Positions 16,976-25,829 of a stretch of 64,000 bases of DNA are shown here, piece after piece. The DNA comes from CAYYKK01 sp046351395 (GTDB taxonomy: Bacteria; Myxococcota_A; Polyangia; Polyangiales; Polyangiaceae), in contig JAXLYP010000003.1 in NCBI GenBank assembly GCA_046351395.1, positions 1-64,000 of the forward strand, in the 5' to 3' direction. A model generated the notes under the pieces. The model was given only the letters and a program-made list of their open reading frames with translations, did no database searches and was not told the DNA's origin. Numbering within the stretch: the first letter of the stretch is position 1; every line of letters begins with the position of its first letter. A program made the position numbers and the translations under genes.

Positions 16976-18015
16976 AACACACCTCCTGCGGCGACGCCCG
17001 CGAAGCCGGGCGTGACGATCGGGATCCACGCGGCGCGCGGCGCGTCTCCCCCGCCCTTCACCGCTCCCACGATGACGAGCGAGAGCCCGACCGCAACGAC
17101 GCCGCCGCCGACGAACGTCATCACGGTGCTCGCGGCGGCGAGGGCGCCGCCACGCTCGGCGGTCCGCGCCGCCGTCTCTCGATCCGACGGGGACGCGCAC
17201 GTGAGCGTGCCGTTCGCCTCGGCGCACTTCTTCGAGCTCACGAGGTCGTCGAGCGCGCCGCGATCCGAGAGGGCGAGCCCACCCGTCACCCCCGCGGCGA
17301 TCAGCGTCGCGCCGCCCACCGCCGCGAGGACGGCGCCCGCGGGGACGAGCGGGCTCCCACCCTTCGGGGTCGTGGGCGTCGGGAGGATGGGCTTCGGATC
17401 CTCCTGTTTCGGGGGCTCCACGTGCACCTCCTCGGGGGCCGCGACGAGCTCGAGCGCGACGCTGCTTCGTTGTCCCTCGGCGAACGTCTGCTCCGTCGTC
17501 GTCGTCTTGAAGCCCTTCGCGCTCGCGGTGAACGTGTGCGGTCCGGGGTCGATCGGGACCTCCACGTCGAGGCCGTCGACGGGCACGACCACGTCGTCGC
17601 GCTTCACCACGAGATCAGCGGGCTTCGCGCTCACGCGGATCGTCACCCAGGGCAGGCGCGGCTCGAGCTTCGCCACCTCGTCCTCGACGAACTTGTCGAC
17701 GTCCTTCTTCCGCTTCGCGAGCGGCGTCTCCTGGTTGAGCTGCCGCGTCTTCTGGAACCGCGCCCACGCGAGCGCGAGCTTCCCGTCGTGCACCGCGCAC
17801 CGCGCGAGGTTCAGCTCCGCGCCCACGGAGGGGTCGAACTGCATGCTCGCCTCGAACGCCGCGCACGCCGTCGCCCAGTCTTCTTTCTTCAGCGCCTCGA
17901 TGCCTTTGTTGAACGTCGCCTCGCCGGCCGCGGGATCTCGCGCGGGAGGCTCGGCGAACGCGCCCGTAACCCACGCGGCCGACGCGAGGACGAGGAGACC
18001 CTGGATCGATCGCAT
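16972..18015 (-). CDS. TPR/PEGA-like protein with C-terminal membrane segments
   Basis: A 347-residue exported protein. A signal peptide (MRSIQGLLVLASAAWVTGAFA) precedes a TPR-like region at ~30-110 (FNKGIEALKKEDWATACAAF). Next comes a PEGA-like beta domain at ~120-180 (VPIDPGPHTFTASAKGF), then a Pro/Lys linker and two hydrophobic segments at ~240-260 and ~300-325. Its ATG overlaps the kinase stop (TGATG) and its stop overlaps the lipoprotein TTG start, so all three genes are coupled. A similar protein is encoded at 57267-58226. This architecture is common in myxobacteria next to Hanks kinases and may link envelope structure to signalling. Confidence 0.75.
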   Translation of the reverse strand: MRSIQGLLVLASAAWVTGAFAEPPARDPAAGEATFNKGIEALKKEDWATACAAFEASMQFDPSVGAELNLARCAVHDGKLALAWARFQKTRQLNQETPLAKRKKDVDKFVEDEVAKLEPRLPWVTIRVSAKPADLVVKRDDVVVPVDGLDVEVPIDPGPHTFTASAKGFKTTTTEQTFAEGQRSSVALELVAAPEEVHVEPPKQEDPKPILPTPTTPKGGSPLVPAGAVLAAVGGATLIAAGVTGGLALSDRGALDDLVSSKKCAEANGTLTCASPSDRETAARTAERGGALAAASTVMTFVGGGVVAVGLSLVIVGAVKGGGDAPRAAWIPIVTPGFAGVAAGGVF

Positions 18016-19478
18016 CACCGCTGCTCCCATACCGGCTTCTCCGTAGGCGGCGTCGCGGGCGGACCGCCGCTCGGCCGGGCGATCGGCAGACGCGGCGCGC
18101 TGCTCCCGGCCCGCGCCGTGCTTGCGCCAGGCGAAGCGCTGGGAGAAGCGCTCGGCGCGGCGTCGGCGCTCTCCGCGGACGGGGGCGCCGCCGCCACGCT
18201 CGCCGTGCTCGCGACGACGATGTTCTCGCTCGGTCGCGAGGCCGGCGCGCTCTCCGCGGGTGGCGGGGCGGAGGAGACGCTCGCGCTCGCGGAGGTCGTC
18301 GCCCCCCGCTGGCTGACCGCGAACACGGTCGCGCCCGCGCCCGCCGCGACGAGGACCCCGGCGATCACCCACCCGCGCCGCCGCGGCGGTGGCGACGCTG
18401 CGGCGGGCGCTGGGAGCGCCTGCGCCGAGCCCGTCTGAAACCCAGCGTGCTCCGTGTCGCGCTGCTCGAGCAGAGAGCGGGCGGGCGTATCGGGGGTGAG
18501 GGCGGCGGCATATTTCCCGGGCGCGATCGGGGTGGTCGCGCCCGCGAGCATCGCCGCGGCGGGCGGCGGCATCGACGGGCCGATGATGGTGGCGCCGTCG
18601 AGGGCGCGCCGGAGCTCGGCGATCATGTCCGTCGCGCGCTGGAACCGCTCGGCGGGCGGCACGCTCGTCGCCCGCTGGAACCAGGCGTCGAACGTCGCGG
18701 GGAGCGTCACCCCGCGCCGCTGCGCGCGCGCCGTCGCCGCCTCGGTGACGCCCTGGCCCACCGCCATGAGGACCGTGAGGAGGTTGCCGCCCGAGTTCGT
18801 GCCCTCGTCCTCGAAGTACGGCGACCCGACGAGGAGGGCGAACACGATCTGCGCGAGCGAGTACAGATCGGTCGCGGGGCCGATGTTCGTCGCGTCCCCC
18901 GTGACCTGCTCGCGCGCCATGTAATAGGGCGTTCCGAACGGCTTGGTCGTGTTCTTCCCACCGTCCGTCTTCTTGACGATCTTCGCGATCCCGAAGTCGA
19001 GGATCTTGATGCGTGGCGAGCCGTCGTCGCGCTTCGTCAGAAAGAGGTTCTCGGGCTTCAAGTCACGGTGGACGATCCCAGCCGCGTGCGTCTTCTCGAG
19101 CGCGCGCGCGACCTGATCCATGTAGAGCAGCACCTCCTCGGGCGTGTACCGCCCTCCCTTCGCGAGGCGCAGCGCGAGGTCGTCTCCGCGGAGGAGCTCC
19201 ATCACGATGAACGGGCAGTCGCTCTCGGGGTCGATCCCCGCGTCGAAGATCTCGCAGAGGTGCTCGCTCTCGATCTCGGCGGTCACGATCGCCTCGAGCG
19301 CGAACCGATCGCGGAGCATCGGATCGGTGACGACGTGCGGAAGCATCACCTTCAGGGCCCGGCGGCGGCGCGTCTCGAGGTGGAGCACCTCGTAGACGAC
19401 CCCCATGCCGCCCGCGCTGATCGCGCGGACGATCTCGTAGTGCCGCGCGAAGATCGCTCCTGGCTTGAGCGTGACCAT
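18015..19478 (-). CDS. Ser/Thr protein kinase (Hanks type), single-pass membrane
   Basis: A 487-residue kinase. It has a Gly-rich loop ISAGGMGVVYEV (~20-31), Lys43 in ALKVM, HRDLKPEN (~138), DFGIAK (~160) and YMAREQ in place of the usual APE region. The kinase domain ends near 275. A Pro/Ala-rich juxtamembrane stretch and one transmembrane helix (WVIAGVLVAAGAGATVFAV, ~375-393) follow, with a low-complexity Ser/Ala/Pro periplasmic tail. The start at 19478 has a GAGGGG site. All residues needed for catalysis are present. First gene of an operon with the TPR/PEGA-like protein and a lipoprotein, which are possible partners. Confidence 0.9.
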   Translation of the reverse strand: MVTLKPGAIFARHYEIVRAISAGGMGVVYEVLHLETRRRRALKVMLPHVVTDPMLRDRFALEAIVTAEIESEHLCEIFDAGIDPESDCPFIVMELLRGDDLALRLAKGGRYTPEEVLLYMDQVARALEKTHAAGIVHRDLKPENLFLTKRDDGSPRIKILDFGIAKIVKKTDGGKNTTKPFGTPYYMAREQVTGDATNIGPATDLYSLAQIVFALLVGSPYFEDEGTNSGGNLLTVLMAVGQGVTEAATARAQRRGVTLPATFDAWFQRATSVPPAERFQRATDMIAELRRALDGATIIGPSMPPPAAAMLAGATTPIAPGKYAAALTPDTPARSLLEQRDTEHAGFQTGSAQALPAPAAASPPPRRRGWVIAGVLVAAGAGATVFAVSQRGATTSASASVSSAPPPAESAPASRPSENIVVASTASVAAAPPSAESADAAPSASPSASPGASTARAGSSAPRLPIARPSGGPPATPPTEKPVWEQR

Positions 19479-19645
19479 GAACCCCTCGGAGCGTACCCAC
19501 GTTGTGCGACGGCGGCTACGACGCCTCGCGCGGGTTGCCTCCCGACGCGAGCGTGGCATTCTTGTGCGCGATGAATTTCACCGAACGCATCTGAGCGGCA
19601 CCGAAGGGCGCGGCGCTCGTCTTCTCGAAGCGCGTCGCGCTCGCG

Positions 19646-20803
19646 TTGTTCGCAGTCCCCGCCTTGGACGAGCTCGCGTCGGCCGTCGCGCCCGCGAGCA
19701 TCCCCGAGCTCGCGCGTGATCTGGGCGTCGGCTCGGAGTTCGCGGCCGGCGCCGTGCTGGTCGCGTTCTTCGCGTTGGCGTTGGTCGTCGAGGCGCCCCT
19801 CCTCGCCTGGAGCGAGCGCGTGCGCGTGCGTTGGTTCTCCGCCGTGTCGATGCTCGTGCTCGCGGTCGACCTCGCGTGGCTCGCGTGGGCGCCGAACGTC
19901 GTGTGCTTGCTCGCGGGCCTCGCGGTCTACGGCGTCGCGAGCGGGTGCACCACGACCGCCGCCGAGGGCGCGCTCGTCGAGGCGGATCCGTCGCGCCGTG
20001 AGCGCACGATGACGCGTCTGATGATCGCGGCGAGCGTGGGCGATTTCTTGGCGCCGGTGATGCTCGCCGGGCTCGCCGCCATCGGCCTCGGGTGGCGCGC
20101 CGGGTTCGCGGTCGGGGCGATCGTCGCGCTCGTGCTCGCGATCGCGCACGTGTGCTCGAAGAGCCTCGACCGGACCATCGCGCCCGAGGAGGACGAGGAG
20201 AGCGCGGCGGAGTCGGGCTTCCTCGCGTCCCTCCGCGTCGCGCTCCGGAACCGCGCGCTCATGGGCTGGTCGCTCGCGACCGCCGCGAGCGTCCTCGTGG
20301 ACGAGGTGTTCGTCGCCTTCGTCGCGATCCACCTCGACGCGATCGGCGCGACCGTGGGGGAGCGGAGCTTCGCCCTCGGCGCGTGGGTCGTCGCGGGCTT
20401 CGTCGCGCTCCTCGGGCTCGAGCGGTTCGCGGATCGGGTGGACGGAAGGCGCGTCCTGGTCGGCGCGTCCGCGGTGGGCATCGGCGCGACGGTCACGCTC
20501 GCGCTGACCACGTCGCCGGTCCTGGCCACGGTGATGATCGCGCTCTCGGGCGCCTGCGGGGCGACGTTCCACCCGCTCACCAAGGCGCGATCGTACGGCG
20601 CGGCGCCGGGGCGGCCGGGGCTCGTGAACGCGGTCGCGAGTGCGTTCACCGTCGTGGATCTCGGGGCGCCGATCGTGTTCGGCCTGGTGAGCGCGCGGCT
20701 CGGGACCGTCGCGGCGATGCTCGCCCTGCTCGCGACTCCGCTCACGGTGGGCGCGGTCGCGCTCGTCTCGTTGAAGCGCGCTGGACACCGGGCGCCGAAG
20801 TGA
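19646..20803 (+). CDS. MFS transporter
   Basis: About 385 residues with roughly twelve hydrophobic segments and the N-half/C-half layout of the major facilitator superfamily, including a charged central loop (KSLDRTIAPEEDEESAAESG). The substrate is unknown. The start is uncertain. TTG 19646 begins inside the first helix and lacks a clear ribosome site. An in-frame ATG at 19571 would add a plausible N-terminus (ending FSKRVALAL before the first helix) but is cut by a TGA at 19592-19594. This could be a nonsense mutation, a base-call error or a genuinely late start. The gene is followed after 17 bases by a second MFS gene. Confidence 0.75.
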   Translation: MFAVPALDELASAVAPASIPELARDLGVGSEFAAGAVLVAFFALALVVEAPLLAWSERVRVRWFSAVSMLVLAVDLAWLAWAPNVVCLLAGLAVYGVASGCTTTAAEGALVEADPSRRERTMTRLMIAASVGDFLAPVMLAGLAAIGLGWRAGFAVGAIVALVLAIAHVCSKSLDRTIAPEEDEESAAESGFLASLRVALRNRALMGWSLATAASVLVDEVFVAFVAIHLDAIGATVGERSFALGAWVVAGFVALLGLERFADRVDGRRVLVGASAVGIGATVTLALTTSPVLATVMIALSGACGATFHPLTKARSYGAAPGRPGLVNAVASAFTVVDLGAPIVFGLVSARLGTVAAMLALLATPLTVGAVALVSLKRAGHRAPK

Positions 20804-20820
20804 TGTGATGCGCGGTCCCC

Positions 20821-22092
20821 ATGTCGAAGCCCGCCGGGAAGAACGCGTTCTTCTTCATCGTGGTGACGGTGATGATCGACATGATGGGGTTCGGCCTCAT
20901 CATGCCGGTCACGCCGACGCTCGTGTCCGAGCTCGCGCACAAGTCCGTCGAGGAGGCGGCGCCCTACGGCGGCTACCTGTCCAGCGTGTACGCGCTGCTC
21001 AACTTCGTCGCGGCGCCGATCCTCGGGAGCCTGTCGGATCGGTTCGGGCGCCGGCCGGTGCTCCTGTTCTCGCTCGCGATGCTCGGCGCCGACTTCCTCG
21101 TGATGGGCCTGTCGACGTCCCTGCCGATGCTGTTCGTCGGCCGCATCCTCTCGGGCATCTCCGGCGCGACGTTCTCGACCGCGAACGCATACATCGCGGA
21201 CACGACGGAGCCCGAGGGGCGCGCGCGCGCGTACGGGATGCTCGGTGGAGCGTTCGGCGTCGGGTTCATCCTCGGGCCCGTGCTGGGCGGGCTCCTCGGC
21301 GGACTGAGCTCGCGCGCCCCGTTCTTCGCGGCCGCGGCGCTCGCGGGCGTGAACACGCTCTACGGGTTCTTCATCCTGCCCGAGTCCCTCGCGAAGGAGG
21401 ACCGGCGGCCGTTCGAATGGAAGCGCGCGAACCCGTTCGGCGCCGTTCGCCACCTCACGAAGCTCCCCCGCGTGGGCTGGTTCATCCTGGGCATCGGCCT
21501 CGCGAACTTCGCGCAGATGGTCTACCCGTCCACGTGGTCGTACCACTGCGAGGTCCGCTACCACTGGTCGAGCGCGCGCATCGGCGCCTCTCTCGGGATG
21601 GTCGGGGTCGGCGCCGCCGTCGTTCAGGCCGCGCTCATCGGGCAGTTCTTGAAGCGCCTCGGACAGAGGCGCACCGCGTTCTTCGGGCTCGCGGTGGGGA
21701 CGATCGCGTTCACGCTGTTCTCGCTCGCGAGCGAGGGGTGGATGCCGTTCGCGATCATCCCGTTCTCCGCGCTCGCGGGCGTCAGCACGCCGGCGATCAA
21801 CGCCACGATGACGAGCCTCGTCGACAAGAGCTCGCAGGGCGAGCTCCAGGGGGCGGTCGCGAGCGTGCAGGCGCTCGGGAACATCCTGAGCCCGCTCGCG
21901 ATGACGAGCACCCTCTCGTTCTTCACGTCGCCTGCGGCCCCGATCCGGTTCGCGGGCGCGCCGTTCTTGCTCGCGGCGATCCTGTCCCTCGCGTCGATGG
22001 TCCCGTTCGCGATCGGCATGCGGCGCGCACCGTCCGCGGCGCGCGCGACCCCGGACGAGAGCGACGCGGCCACCGACGCGGACGCGGCCTGA
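20821..22092 (+). CDS. Tet-family MFS drug-efflux-type transporter
   Basis: A 423-residue, 12-helix MFS protein. It shows the motif-A signature GSLSDRFGRRPVLLFS between helices 2 and 3, typical of proton-coupled antiporters, and motif-C-like residues GAFGVGFILGPVLGG in helix 5, characteristic of the DHA1/TetA drug-efflux branch. The tail is rich in Asp/Ala and probably unstructured. It lies 17 bases after another MFS gene and upstream of an aldo/keto reductase gene, so the three may be co-transcribed. A drug or metabolite efflux role is inferred; the substrate is unknown. Confidence 0.85.
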   Translation: MSKPAGKNAFFFIVVTVMIDMMGFGLIMPVTPTLVSELAHKSVEEAAPYGGYLSSVYALLNFVAAPILGSLSDRFGRRPVLLFSLAMLGADFLVMGLSTSLPMLFVGRILSGISGATFSTANAYIADTTEPEGRARAYGMLGGAFGVGFILGPVLGGLLGGLSSRAPFFAAAALAGVNTLYGFFILPESLAKEDRRPFEWKRANPFGAVRHLTKLPRVGWFILGIGLANFAQMVYPSTWSYHCEVRYHWSSARIGASLGMVGVGAAVVQAALIGQFLKRLGQRRTAFFGLAVGTIAFTLFSLASEGWMPFAIIPFSALAGVSTPAINATMTSLVDKSSQGELQGAVASVQALGNILSPLAMTSTLSFFTSPAAPIRFAGAPFLLAAILSLASMVPFAIGMRRAPSAARATPDESDAATDADAA

Positions 22093-22154
22093 GGGCCTCG
22101 CCGGCTTCACGCATCTTCATCCCGCGCGCCGCTGCGGCCTCGTAGAACGAGCGC

Positions 22155-23186
22155 ATGAAATACAAACTGGTCGGTAAGACGGGTCTCAGGGTCTCGGAGC
22201 TCGCGCTCGGCACCATGACGTTCGGCGAGGACTGGGGTTTCGGCGCCTCGCGAGAGGAGAGCAAGAAGCAGTTCGACGCGTTCGCCGAGGCGGGCGGCAA
22301 CTTCATCGACAGCGCGATCAACTACACGAACGGATCGAGCGAGAAGCTGGTGGGCGAGTTCATCGCGTCCGACCGGGATCGCTGGGTCATCGCGACGAAG
22401 TACTCGCTGAATACGCGCGCGGACGATCCCAACGCCGGCGGCAACCAGAAGAAGAACATGGTGCGCTCGATCGAGACGAGCCTGAAGCGCCTCGGCACCG
22501 ATCACGTGGACCTCTACTGGGTCCACTTCCACGACGCGTTCACCCCCATCGAGGAGACGATGCGCGCGCTCGACGACCTCGTGCGGAGCGGCAAGGTCCT
22601 CTACGTCGGCATCAGCGACGCGCCCGCTTGGATCGTGTCGCAGGCGAACACGCTCGCCGAGCTCCGGGGTTGGTCCCCGTTCGTCGCGCTCCAGATCCAC
22701 TGGTCCCTCGTCGAGAGGGACGTCGAGCGAGACCTCATTCCGATGGCGAAAGCGTTCGGGCTCGCGGTGACCCCCTGGGGCGTCCTCGGAGCGGGGCTCC
22801 TCAGCGGGAAATACGCGGGCGGGAAGCCCCCGGAGGACACGAAGCGCGCGAGCTGGACCCAAAACCGGCTCAACGACAAGAACCTCGCGACCGCCGCGCT
22901 CGTCGGCGCGATCGCGAAGGACATCGGCGCGACGAGTTCGCAGGTGGCGATCGCGTGGGTTCGACAGAAGTACCCGAACACGATCCCCATCGTCGGAGCG
23001 CGGAAGAACGAGCAGCTCCTCGAGAACCTCAAATCCGTGGACGTCACGCTGACCGCGGATCAGATGGCGAAGCTCGACGAGGCGAGCAAGATCACGCTCG
23101 GTTTCCCCCACGACTTCATTTCGAGCGACTCGATCCGCGCGATCGGCTACGGCTCCACGTTCTCGAAGATCGTCAATCACCGCTGA
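22155..23186 (+). CDS. Aldo/keto reductase
   Basis: A 343-residue NADPH-dependent aldo/keto reductase of TIM-barrel fold. The tetrad is visible: Asp and Tyr in FIDSAINYTNGSSE (~50-63), Lys in VIATKYSLN (~83) and His in DLYWVHFHD (~120). The cofactor site near the C-terminus reads IPIVGARKNEQLLENLKSV. It reduces carbonyl compounds in the cytoplasm, and the sequence is close to the YajO/general stress type. The stop is followed at once by two GC-rich hairpins, so transcription probably ends here before the next kinase gene. Confidence 0.9.
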   Translation: MKYKLVGKTGLRVSELALGTMTFGEDWGFGASREESKKQFDAFAEAGGNFIDSAINYTNGSSEKLVGEFIASDRDRWVIATKYSLNTRADDPNAGGNQKKNMVRSIETSLKRLGTDHVDLYWVHFHDAFTPIEETMRALDDLVRSGKVLYVGISDAPAWIVSQANTLAELRGWSPFVALQIHWSLVERDVERDLIPMAKAFGLAVTPWGVLGAGLLSGKYAGGKPPEDTKRASWTQNRLNDKNLATAALVGAIAKDIGATSSQVAIAWVRQKYPNTIPIVGARKNEQLLENLKSVDVTLTADQMAKLDEASKITLGFPHDFISSDSIRAIGYGSTFSKIVNHR

Positions 23187-23188
23187 CT

Positions 23189-23249
23189 CGGCGGCGCGCC
23201 CAGCGCCGCCGCGGAACGGAGCGGAGCCGAGCGGCAGAGCGCGCTCGGC
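23189..23249. terminator. Two hairpins after the aldo/keto reductase gene
   Basis: The first hairpin is CGGCGGCGC (23189-23197) paired with GCGCCGCCG (23203-23211) around a 5-base loop. The second is GCCGAGC (23226-23232) paired with GCTCGGC (23243-23249). No T-run follows, so this may be a transcript-stabilising or Rho-assisted structure. Confidence 0.45.
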
Positions 23250-23273
23250 CCGCTGCGGATAGCATCCGCCTCG

Positions 23274-25655
23274 ATGATGGAGCGCGACACCGCAGCCGAG
23301 CCCGGGGGCCTCGAGTTCGCGGCGACGTACGTCGAGGGCGCCGCGGATCCGTCGGCGCGCGTCGGCCTCGAAGGCCGGCGCCTCGGCGGCCGATACGAGA
23401 TCTTGGAGCGCATCGGCGTGGGCGGCATGGGCGAGGTGTACCGCGCCTACGACCGCGATCTCGACGAGCCGGTCGCGCTGAAGCTCCTGCGCCCGGACAT
23501 CGCGCAGGACCCCGAGATGCTCGAGCGCTTCCGCAACGAGGTGAAGCTCGCTCGGCGCGTCACCCACCGGGGCGTCGCGCGGATGTTCGAGCTCGGGACG
23601 AGCGAGGACGGGCACCGGTTCCTCACGATGGAGCTGGTCGAGGGCGAGTCGCTCGCGCGCGTCCTCGAGCGCGAGGGGTCGCTCTCCATCCCGCGGGCGC
23701 TCCGGATCGCGGTCGGGATCCTCGAGGGGCTCGAGGCGGCGCACGCGGCGTCCGTCCTTCACCGGGACATCAAGCCCGACAACGTGATGGTCGAGCCCAG
23801 CGGGCGGGTCGTGGTGACGGACTTCGGGATCGCGCGGACGACCGTCTCCGGGAACACGGACCTCGCGGGGACGCCGGCGTACATGTCGCCCGAGCAGGCG
23901 CGCGGAGAGCCCGCGTCCACGAGCAGCGACGTGTACGCGTTCGGCGTCACGCTGTTCGAGATGCTCACGGGGCACCGCCCGTTCCCGCCCGAGCCGCCGA
24001 TCCAGACCCTCGCGCGCCGCATCCGAGAGGCGCCCGCCGATCCGCGCACGTCCCGCTCGGACCTCTCGGCGTCGCTCACCGGCGTGCTGCTGCGCGCGCT
24101 CGCCCGAGAGCCCCACGAGCGATTCGCGTCCGCGCGGGATCTGCGCCTCGCGCTCCTCGCGGAGCTCCCGCGAAACGCCCCTCCCCCGTCGGCGAGGCCC
24201 GCGCAGGCGCGCATGGACGCGGCGGACCGAGAGCCCGCGGCGCGGCACCGCCTGCCGACACTCGCGGTGTTCCCGTTCGCGTCGAACGCGGCCCCGTCGT
24301 ACCTCGGCGACGCGCTGTTCGATCAGGTCGCGATTCGACTCGCAGGGCTCTCGGCCGTGCGCGTGGTCGCGCGCGCGTTCGTCGAGGACGACACCCCGGG
24401 CGCGCTCGCGGCGCTCGCGACCGAGCTCGACGCCGATCTGTTCGTGTCGCGCGACGCGAGCTCGGACGGAGGCGAGGAGGCAGCGCAGCCCGCGGTACGC
24501 GCGTGCATCGCGGACGCCGGGAGCGGCGAGCCCCGCTGGACGATGACGCTCCCGCTCTCCACCCGGCGCCTGCGCGACGCGGCGGACGTCGTCTCGCAGG
24601 CGTGCGCCCTCGCGCTCGACGTGGACCCTCGGCCGGAGCCTCACGCCGATGACGATCCGGTCACGATGGATCTCGAGCTCCGCGCGCGGTTCCACTTCCA
24701 GAGCCCGTTCGTCGCCGATCTGGATCGGGCGATCGGGCTCTTCGAGCTCGCGCTCGAGCGCGCTCCGGGGCGGCCCTCGCTGCTCTCCGGGCTCGCGATG
24801 GCGCGCACGCGGCACGCGTTCTTCGCGGGCACGTTCGGCGGCGCGCTCGAGCAGGCCAAGGCCCTCGCGGAGGCCGCGATCGCAGCGCAGCCGGAGCTCC
24901 CGGACGCGCACCTCGCGCTCGGCCACCACGCGCTGCACCGCGGCTCGCCCGAGATCGCGGCGCGCCACTTCCGGGACGCGCTCGCGCGGGCGCCGCAGCG
25001 CGCGGAGACCCACGAGTGGGTGGGCCGCATGCTGCTCGAGGTCGGCTATCTCGCGGACGCCACGAAGCGGCTCGAGGCGGCGCTGCGGATCGATCCGCGC
25101 CTCCGGATGGTGCACTGGGAGCTCGCGCGCTCGCACGCGCTCGAGGGCGACTGGCCGTCGTCTCGGAGGCTCAGCGCGCTCGCGCGCGGCGTGGATCAGC
25201 GCGTGGGGAGGTGGGCGGGGCACATCCGTCTCGCCGCGTGGGACCCCGCGCGGGCCGAGCGCCTCGACGAGGTGTCGCGCGCCTACAAGGAGGCGCCGCC
25301 GGAGGAGATCTTCGACCGGCCGTTCTGCGACGCGCTCCTCGAGGCGCTCCGCAGCGGCTTCTCGGGTGAGCCTCGGCGCGTGCTCCTCGAGCGCGCGAAC
25401 GACGACGCGTTCGAGAGCTTTCGCCGCCGGAGCTTCTACTGTCAGGTCGTCGCGGAGGTCGCCACCGAGCACGGAGATCTCGACGCCGCGGTCGAGCTCC
25501 TCGAGCGAGCGTTCGGCCTCGGCCTGTTCGATCGACACTGGCTCGAGCGCTGCCCGCTCCTCGAGAGGCTCCGCCCCGACCCACGAATGATCGCGTTTCG
25601 CGCTCGCCTCGACGCGCGCGCCGAGCGCGTCGCGGACGCGCTCTTCAACGCGTGA
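23274..25655 (+). CDS. Ser/Thr protein kinase with TolB-like and TPR regions
   Basis: A 793-residue soluble kinase. It has a Gly loop IGVGGMGEVYRA (~47-58), Lys70 in VALKLL, HRDIKPDN (~163), DFGIART (~183) and YMSPEQ (~203); the catalytic domain ends near 300. A TolB/FlgO-like domain follows at ~320-450 (LAVFPFASNAAPSYLGDALF). Tetratricopeptide-like repeats then run to the end (for example FRDALARAPQRAETHEWVG). No transmembrane helix is evident, so it probably acts in the cytoplasm, with the TPR region recruiting partners. It stands alone, after two hairpins and before a membrane-protein gene. Confidence 0.9.
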   Translation: MMERDTAAEPGGLEFAATYVEGAADPSARVGLEGRRLGGRYEILERIGVGGMGEVYRAYDRDLDEPVALKLLRPDIAQDPEMLERFRNEVKLARRVTHRGVARMFELGTSEDGHRFLTMELVEGESLARVLEREGSLSIPRALRIAVGILEGLEAAHAASVLHRDIKPDNVMVEPSGRVVVTDFGIARTTVSGNTDLAGTPAYMSPEQARGEPASTSSDVYAFGVTLFEMLTGHRPFPPEPPIQTLARRIREAPADPRTSRSDLSASLTGVLLRALAREPHERFASARDLRLALLAELPRNAPPPSARPAQARMDAADREPAARHRLPTLAVFPFASNAAPSYLGDALFDQVAIRLAGLSAVRVVARAFVEDDTPGALAALATELDADLFVSRDASSDGGEEAAQPAVRACIADAGSGEPRWTMTLPLSTRRLRDAADVVSQACALALDVDPRPEPHADDDPVTMDLELRARFHFQSPFVADLDRAIGLFELALERAPGRPSLLSGLAMARTRHAFFAGTFGGALEQAKALAEAAIAAQPELPDAHLALGHHALHRGSPEIAARHFRDALARAPQRAETHEWVGRMLLEVGYLADATKRLEAALRIDPRLRMVHWELARSHALEGDWPSSRRLSALARGVDQRVGRWAGHIRLAAWDPARAERLDEVSRAYKEAPPEEIFDRPFCDALLEALRSGFSGEPRRVLLERANDDAFESFRRRSFYCQVVAEVATEHGDLDAAVELLERAFGLGLFDRHWLERCPLLERLRPDPRMIAFRARLDARAERVADALFNA

Positions 25656-25829
25656 CGCTCGCCGTCGGCGATCCGCGGGCGCGGCTCGACCGTAGATCCA
25701 CCATGAGCGACGAACACCACTGGTCCGACGGCGCTGGAATCTGAGGGCTCCGCCGCGGCCGCCTCGACGGGCTCGCCGAGCCTCGTTCGAGGCGACGGGA
25801 GAAGTCGAAAATAGCTATCGTTCGACGGC

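Noticed and set aside
19516..19589. Short minus-strand frame starting VKFIAHKNATLASGG
   Set aside because: Only 24 codons, no ribosome site, and it is the reverse of the MFS leader region.
22107..25538. Very long minus-strand open frame opposite the aldo/keto reductase and kinase genes
   Set aside because: Its translation is Arg/Glu/Asp-rich low complexity, typical of antisense frames in GC-rich DNA, and the plus strand carries two clear genes.
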